A stretch of DNA of 64,000 nucleotides from positions 1-64,000 of the forward strand of contig JAIYCB010000008.1 in NCBI GenBank assembly GCA_027488215.1, read 5' to 3'. The notes under the pieces were generated by a model. It worked only from the letters and a program-made list of their open reading frames with translations, was not told the origin of the DNA and searched no databases. Shown piece by piece: positions 60,455 through 64,000 of this stretch. The first letter of the stretch is position 1; the number at the start of each line of letters is the position of its first letter. This DNA is from Comamonadaceae bacterium. GTDB taxonomy: Bacteria; Pseudomonadota; Gammaproteobacteria; Burkholderiales; Burkholderiaceae_C. A program made the position numbers and the translations under genes.

Positions 60455-61777
60455 TCAATAGGTTTCGAGGTGCAGACGGCCTTCTTTTTTCAGCGCCGCA
60501 CCCACGGTACCCCAATCGAGTCCGGCGTTCTGTGCGATGTCACGCAAGGCCATGACCACGCCTTCCTCCATGCTTTTGAGACCGCAGACATAAAAGCAGG
60601 TGTTCGGGTCCTTGAGCTGCATGGCGATGTCAGCGGCGCGGTCGCGCAATGCATCTTGCACATAACGCTTGGGTTTGCCCACCTCGCGTGAAAAGGCGAA
60701 TTCAATGTCGATGAAGTCCTTGGGCAGGTTGTTCAGCGGGCCGAAGTAAGGCAACTCGGCCGGAGTGCGGGCACCGAAGAACAGCATCAGCTTGCCCCCC
60801 TCGAATTTGCCGCTGGCGCGCAGACGGCGACGCCATTCGGTCATGGCGCGCATCGGGGCGCTGCCTGTGCCGGTGCAAATCATGACGATGTTGCTCTTGG
60901 GGTGGTTGGGCATCAGGAAGCTGGCACCGAAAGGTCCGATCACCTGCACCTTGTCGCCCACATTCAAATCGCACATGTAATTGGAGCCCACACCCCGCAC
61001 AGGCTGGCCGTCGTGGTCTTCGAGCACGCGCTTGATGGTCAACGACAGGTTGTTGTGACCTGGGCGCTCGCCGTTGCGGGGGCTGGCGATCGAGTACTGG
61101 CGTGCATGGTGCGGTTTGCCTTTGGCGTCCATACCCGGCGGAATGATGCCAATCGACTGGCCTTCGAGCACGGGGAAAGGCAAGTTGCCGAAGTCGAGCA
61201 CGATGTGGTGCGTGTCATAGTCTTGTTGACCCTCTTGCTTGCCCACCTCGGTCACACGAAGGTTGCCCGTCACGGTGGCGGTGATGGTTTTGTCTTGCGC
61301 CTTGGGACCGTAAAGGTTGGTATACGCGTGGGCAGCCGACCAAGGTGGAATGGTCGCGCCAAATTGGGCCGAATTGAAACCCGAAGCCACAGCGGTGCTG
61401 GCGGCGGACGACGATGAGGCGGCGGCTTGCACAGCCGCTAGAGCAGCTTCTTGCGCTGCACCCGCATCGCCACCCGTTTCACCTGTTGCTTTAGCCAGTT
61501 CTTCCGCACTCAGCTCAGCAGGAAGTTCGTCCCACTTGAGTTGTTCTTCGATGCTGTAGGCCTTGGCCTTGGGCATCATGCGCCAGTTGTCAATCGAGCC
61601 TGTGGGGCATGGCGAGATGCAGTCCATGCAACCGTTGCAAATGTCGGCCTTGACCACGTAGTTGAGCGAGTCGTGCGTGATCGCGCCCACCGGGCAAATT
61701 GCTTCGCAGGTGTTACAGCGGATGCAAATTTCCGGGTCAATCAGGTGTTGCTTGATCAGCGTCGCTTCAGTGCTCAT
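60455..61777 (-). CDS. boxA: Benzoyl-CoA 2,3-epoxidase reductase subunit BoxA
   Basis: The protein has about 440 residues. The N-terminal double [4Fe-4S] ferredoxin shows [16 protein letters not shown] and [16 protein letters not shown]; an Ala/Ser-rich linker follows; the C-terminal ferredoxin-NADP reductase domain shows [13 protein letters not shown] for FAD and [14 protein letters not shown] for NADPH. It supplies electrons to the BoxB diiron epoxidase. The frame runs upstream to 61894 through a hairpin element, but [21 protein letters not shown] at ATG 61777 is the family start. Three large hairpins separate it from boxB. Confidence 0.95.
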   Translation of the reverse strand: MSTEATLIKQHLIDPEICIRCNTCEAICPVGAITHDSLNYVVKADICNGCMDCISPCPTGSIDNWRMMPKAKAYSIEEQLKWDELPAELSAEELAKATGETGGDAGAAQEAALAAVQAAASSSSAASTAVASGFNSAQFGATIPPWSAAHAYTNLYGPKAQDKTITATVTGNLRVTEVGKQEGQQDYDTHHIVLDFGNLPFPVLEGQSIGIIPPGMDAKGKPHHARQYSIASPRNGERPGHNNLSLTIKRVLEDHDGQPVRGVGSNYMCDLNVGDKVQVIGPFGASFLMPNHPKSNIVMICTGTGSAPMRAMTEWRRRLRASGKFEGGKLMLFFGARTPAELPYFGPLNNLPKDFIDIEFAFSREVGKPKRYVQDALRDRAADIAMQLKDPNTCFYVCGLKSMEEGVVMALRDIAQNAGLDWGTVGAALKKEGRLHLETY

Positions 61778-61829
61778 GTCTTGGATCTCTTGTTGAGTTT
61801 TCGGCTTTTGTCTTTGGTTTTCGAGGCCC

Positions 61830-61907
61830 GCAACGGTATGGCTTGGGGCCGGGCGCCTCATGCTGGGGTACCAGAAATCGGCGCCCGACCCCAAGCCATA
61901 CCGTTGC
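61830..61907 (-). repeat. 78-bp variable-arm hairpin element 1 (core on minus strand)
   Basis: Two 25-nt complementary arms flank a 28-nt core. Read on the minus strand, the arm starts GCAACGGTATGGCTTGGGG, the core contains GATTTCTGGTACCCCAGCA followed by TGAGG, and the second arm is the reverse complement. One position is a G-T pair on this strand, so the RNA stem would be unbroken; the first three and last three core bases also pair, giving 28 bp. A mini-stem CTGG/CCAG lies inside the core. It sits 52 bases before the boxA ATG. Confidence 0.9.
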
Positions 61908-61962
61908 TCTGTGCCTACTTGGAAGTCGTCAGTCTACCGGTGTCTTTGACTCGCACACCCAT

Positions 61963-62040
61963 GTCATTGAAGGGGCAAGGGGCGGGTGACGATTTTCGGT
62001 ACCCCGTCATGAGGAACCCGCCCCTTGCCCCTTCAATGAC
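61963..62040 (+). repeat. 78-bp variable-arm hairpin element 2 (core on plus strand)
   Basis: The left arm starts at 61963 with GTCATTGAAGGGGCAAGG and ends at 61987; the right arm 62016-62040 is its exact 25-nt reverse complement. The 28-nt core (61988-62015) reads GACGATTTTCGGTACCCC then GTCATGAGGA. Against element 3 the inner mini-stem changes from TGG/CCA to CGG/CCG, a compensatory change. Orientation is opposite to element 1. Confidence 0.9.
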
Positions 62041-62110
62041 CGCCTCAACTCAAGGCAGAACACAGAAACAACCAGCAATAAAGCCACCAACAGACTCAAA
62101 CAAACCCAAT

Positions 62111-62188
62111 GCAGTTGACAGAGGAAGGGGCGGCTGACGATTTCTGGTACCCCAGCATGAGGAACCCGCCCCTTCCTCTGTCAACTGC
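62111..62188 (+). repeat. 78-bp variable-arm hairpin element 3 (core on plus strand)
   Basis: The left arm 62111-62135 starts GCAGTTGACAGAGGAAGGGG; the right arm 62164-62188 pairs with it at 24 of 25 positions, with a C-C mismatch next to the core. The core (62136-62163) is GACGATTTCTGGTACCCCAG then CATGAGGA. The outer arm sequence is unrelated to elements 1 and 2, while the core is nearly identical to both. It lies 43 bases after the boxB stop. Confidence 0.9.
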
Positions 62189-62231
62189 TGCCCCCAACAT
62201 GGAGGCAGCAGTCGATCAAAGATTCAACGCA

Positions 62232-63659
62232 TCAGTTGAAGCGGACGTAATCAAAGTCCACGGGCTGACGGTTGATGCCCATGACGGGTGGCGCGATCCA
62301 GTTGGCGAACTTGCCTGGCTCAACGACACGGCCCATCAGGCTGGCCACATACGCACGGTCTTCGTTGGTCGGCAACCACTCGCCCACTTGCGCCATCCAC
62401 TGTTCGTCGGTCACCACACGGCCATCGGGCGTGATTTTGGAGCCAGACAAGGAGCCGATGTTGCGGTGGAACGCCTTGTGAGGGGCGGTCAGCGTGAAAG
62501 GAATGCCCGCTTTGCTGATCACACGGTTCCAACGGTCGATGCCGCCCTTGGAATCGGTGATGTAGTCGTCGCGCAGCACTTCGTTCAAAGCGTTGAGCAT
62601 CGGCACTTCTTTTTCGATCAGCTTGCCGTCTTCAACGGACAAGATCTTGTAGCTGTTGCCCTTCAAGACGTGGTCATCGTTGCGTTTGCCTTCTTCGTAA
62701 CGGCCCTTGAGGCCCGAGCTGTAGAAGGTCGCAGCGTTCGACGACTCGTCGGCACCGAACAAGTCGATGGTCACCGAGAAGTGGAAGTTGATGTAACGCT
62801 GGATGGTGGGCAGGTCGATCACGCCGGCAGCACGCAGCTTGCCCACGTCGTCGGTTTTCAGCTGGTTCATCACATCGACTGTGCGCTGGATGGTGCGGCT
62901 CACGCCGGACTCGCCCACGAACATGTGGTGCGCTTCTTCGGTCAACATGAACTTGGTGGTGCGGGCCAGGGGGTCGAAAGCCGACTCGGCCAAAGCGCAC
63001 AACTGGAACTTGCCGTCGCGGTCGGTGAAGTAGGTGAACATGAAGAAGGACAACCAGTCGGGGGTCTTCTCGTTGAAGGCCTGCAAGATGCGTGGGTTGT
63101 CTTCGTTGCCGCTGTTGCGCTGCAGCAATGCATCGGCTTCCTCACGGCCGTCTTTGCCGAAGTATTTGTGCAACAGGTACACCATGGCCCACAGGTGACG
63201 GCCTTCTTCGACGTTGATCTGGAACAGGTTGCGCAGGTCGTACATGCTGGGCGCGGTCAAGCCCAGGTGGCGCTGCTGCTCCACCGATGCGGGCTCGGTG
63301 TCACCTTGCGTCACGATGATGCGGCGCAGGTTGGCGCGGTGCTCGCCAGGCACGTCTTGCCAGGCTTTCTCACCGATGTGGTCACCGAAGTGGATCTTGC
63401 GGTCTTGCTCGCCAGGGTTCATGAACACGCCCCAACGGTAGTCACGCATCTTCACGTGGCCAAACTGGGCCCAGCCTTGGGGGTCCACGCTCACCGCCGT
63501 GCGCAGGTACACGTCCATGTCGGTGGAGCCTTCAGGGCCCATGTCATCCCACCAGTTGATGAAGTTGGGCTGCCATTGCTCCAAGGCGCGTTGCAAGGTG
63601 CGGTCTTCCGACAGGTTGACGTTATTGGGGATTTTTTCGCTGTAGTTGATACCGGACAT
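62232..63659 (-). CDS. boxB: Benzoyl-CoA 2,3-epoxidase oxygenase subunit BoxB
   Basis: The diiron monooxygenase has about 475 residues, starting MSGINYSEKIPNNVNL. Metal-ligand helices are visible in INVEEGRHLWAMVYLLHKYFG and LTEEAHHMFVGESGV (E-x-x-H pairs). It inserts one oxygen atom into benzoyl-CoA to give the 2,3-epoxide with electrons from BoxA. The frame extends to 63704, but the GGAG site before ATG 63659 marks the start. boxC lies upstream across a 182-bp gap that contains a REP-like element; boxA follows after three hairpins. Confidence 0.96.
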   Translation of the reverse strand: MSGINYSEKIPNNVNLSEDRTLQRALEQWQPNFINWWDDMGPEGSTDMDVYLRTAVSVDPQGWAQFGHVKMRDYRWGVFMNPGEQDRKIHFGDHIGEKAWQDVPGEHRANLRRIIVTQGDTEPASVEQQRHLGLTAPSMYDLRNLFQINVEEGRHLWAMVYLLHKYFGKDGREEADALLQRNSGNEDNPRILQAFNEKTPDWLSFFMFTYFTDRDGKFQLCALAESAFDPLARTTKFMLTEEAHHMFVGESGVSRTIQRTVDVMNQLKTDDVGKLRAAGVIDLPTIQRYINFHFSVTIDLFGADESSNAATFYSSGLKGRYEEGKRNDDHVLKGNSYKILSVEDGKLIEKEVPMLNALNEVLRDDYITDSKGGIDRWNRVISKAGIPFTLTAPHKAFHRNIGSLSGSKITPDGRVVTDEQWMAQVGEWLPTNEDRAYVASLMGRVVEPGKFANWIAPPVMGINRQPVDFDYVRFN

Positions 63660-63743
63660 GAGAGTCTCCAAGTGGGGTGAGTAAAAAATAACTTCGTTGT
63701 TCAATGGGAAATGTCAAAGAGCGCCTGCAGCACCAGCCCTTGC

Positions 63744-63812
63744 GTCATCGCGAGCGAAGCGTGGCGATCCAGTCTGCTTGGATTGCCACGTCGCTGCGCT
63801 CCTCGCAATGAC
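63744..63812. repeat. REP-like palindromic element, copy 2
   Basis: The 69-bp imperfect inverted repeat reads GTCATCGCGAGCGAAGCG on one side and ends CGCTCCTCGCAATGAC. Its reverse complement begins GTCATTGCGAGGAGC, the same as copy 1 at 18119-18183. It fills the boxC-boxB gap and could fold in the box mRNA. Confidence 0.75.
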
Positions 63813-63841
63813 CTGTTCATGTGCATGAAGCCTTTAAAACA

Positions 63842-64000
63842 TCAAACGCGGTTTTGATCGAACTGGACTTTTTCGCCCTTGCCGTAAACCTTCAAGGCAC
63901 CTTTTTCGCCGACCGCGTTGGGGCGCTGGAAGATCCAGTTCTGCCAGGCTGTGAGGCGACCGAAAATGCGGGTCAACATGTTCTCTTGCTGAGCGAAACG
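63842..64000 (-). CDS. boxC: 2,3-epoxybenzoyl-CoA dihydrolase BoxC, C-terminal part (5' end outside window)
   Basis: The last 52 codons of a gene that starts beyond the window edge. The visible end contains MLTRIFGRLTAWQNWIFQRP, then NAVGEKGALKVYGKG and VQFDQNRV, which I recognise as the C-terminus of BoxC. BoxC is a crotonase-type enzyme that opens the ring of 2,3-epoxybenzoyl-CoA and releases formate plus 3,4-dehydroadipyl-CoA semialdehyde. It is the first box gene of the leftward unit seen here. The catalytic part is outside, so only identity can be claimed. Confidence 0.9.
   Translation of the reverse strand, partial: RFAQQENMLTRIFGRLTAWQNWIFQRPNAVGEKGALKVYGKGEKVQFDQNRV

Noticed and set aside
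61830-62188. Hairpins as integron attC sites
   Set aside because: The GTTRRRY/RYYYAAC end boxes are missing, there are no gene cassettes between the elements and no integrase is in view.
61830-62188. Hairpins as a CRISPR array
   Set aside because: Only three units in mixed orientation, spacing 55 and 70 bp, and the variable parts are self-complementary arms rather than spacers; no cas genes.
61830-62188. Hairpins as ordinary intrinsic terminators
   Set aside because: No U-run follows any of them in the direction of boxA transcription, and a conserved loop is not a terminator property.
61451-62231. Frames reading through the hairpins that encode a repeated [16 protein letters not shown] peptide
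   Set aside because: The peptide repeat is simply the translated conserved loop; the frames have no start signals and cross into antisense of boxA and boxB.

Overview
The window is a GC-rich, gene-dense stretch of a betaproteobacterial chromosome. The gene content points to Burkholderiales, most likely Comamonadaceae: Bug-type solute receptors without permeases, the dusB-fis-purH string, the yqgE-ruvX-pyrR-pyrB-pseudo-DHOase operon, a FcbT-like TRAP system, a Fdh3-type formate dehydrogenase with DUF3305/DUF3306, and the aerobic benzoyl-CoA (box) pathway. I saw no tRNA, rRNA, CRISPR array, phage or insertion sequence.

Region 1 (1-21.7 kb) is mostly housekeeping. It holds the 3' end of glnS, a flavin oxidoreductase-like protein, a divergently split ferric ABC transporter around a palindromic promoter, an AT-rich gap with an NTF2-fold protein, plsC and the pyrimidine operon. 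The pyrimidine operon carries a dihydroorotase homologue that has lost its metal ligands. Next come photolyase, rubredoxin, a ThiD-like kinase, hemL, an outer-membrane protein, a Bug receptor, a VapBC-type pair with its own operator, a RhlE-type helicase, a REP-like repeat, purH-fis-dusB and yqaA.

Region 2 (21.7-30.6 kb) is a catabolic cluster read leftwards: CoA-transferase, crotonase, quinone-oxidoreductase-like enzyme, class II aldolase-like enzyme, 2-hydroxyacid dehydrogenase and three Bug receptors. A divergent GntR/FCD regulator and two palindromes lie in the divergent promoter. The substrate is unknown.

Region 3 (30.6-39.5 kb) has ychF, a run of ubiH-like, dsbC, DUF3429 and M61 peptidase genes, then paaG-paaI-paaK facing a second crotonase across a near-perfect 32-bp TetR-type palindrome.

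Region 4 (39.5-64 kb) lies entirely on the minus strand and centres on formate and benzoyl-CoA. In transcription order it reads boxC (partial), boxB, boxA, a fused fdsG-fdsB, fdsA, a membrane histidine kinase, DUF3305, DUF3306, a polyferredoxin, a TorD-type chaperone, a TRAP transporter (dctP, dctQ, dctM), a membrane-bound formate dehydrogenase operon (TAT peptide, fdhA, fdhB, lipoprotein, cytochrome b, small secreted protein) and fdhD. The logic is coherent: the BoxC step of the box pathway releases formate, and two kinds of formate dehydrogenase follow it, one directly behind boxA. The fdh and TRAP promoters share a 13-of-14 motif at matching distance from their -10 boxes.

The most unusual structure is in the 454-bp boxB-boxA gap. 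Three 78-bp hairpins there share the same 28-nt loop but have different, perfectly or nearly perfectly self-complementary 25-nt arms. This is the reverse of an ordinary inverted-repeat element, and I know no named family that fits.
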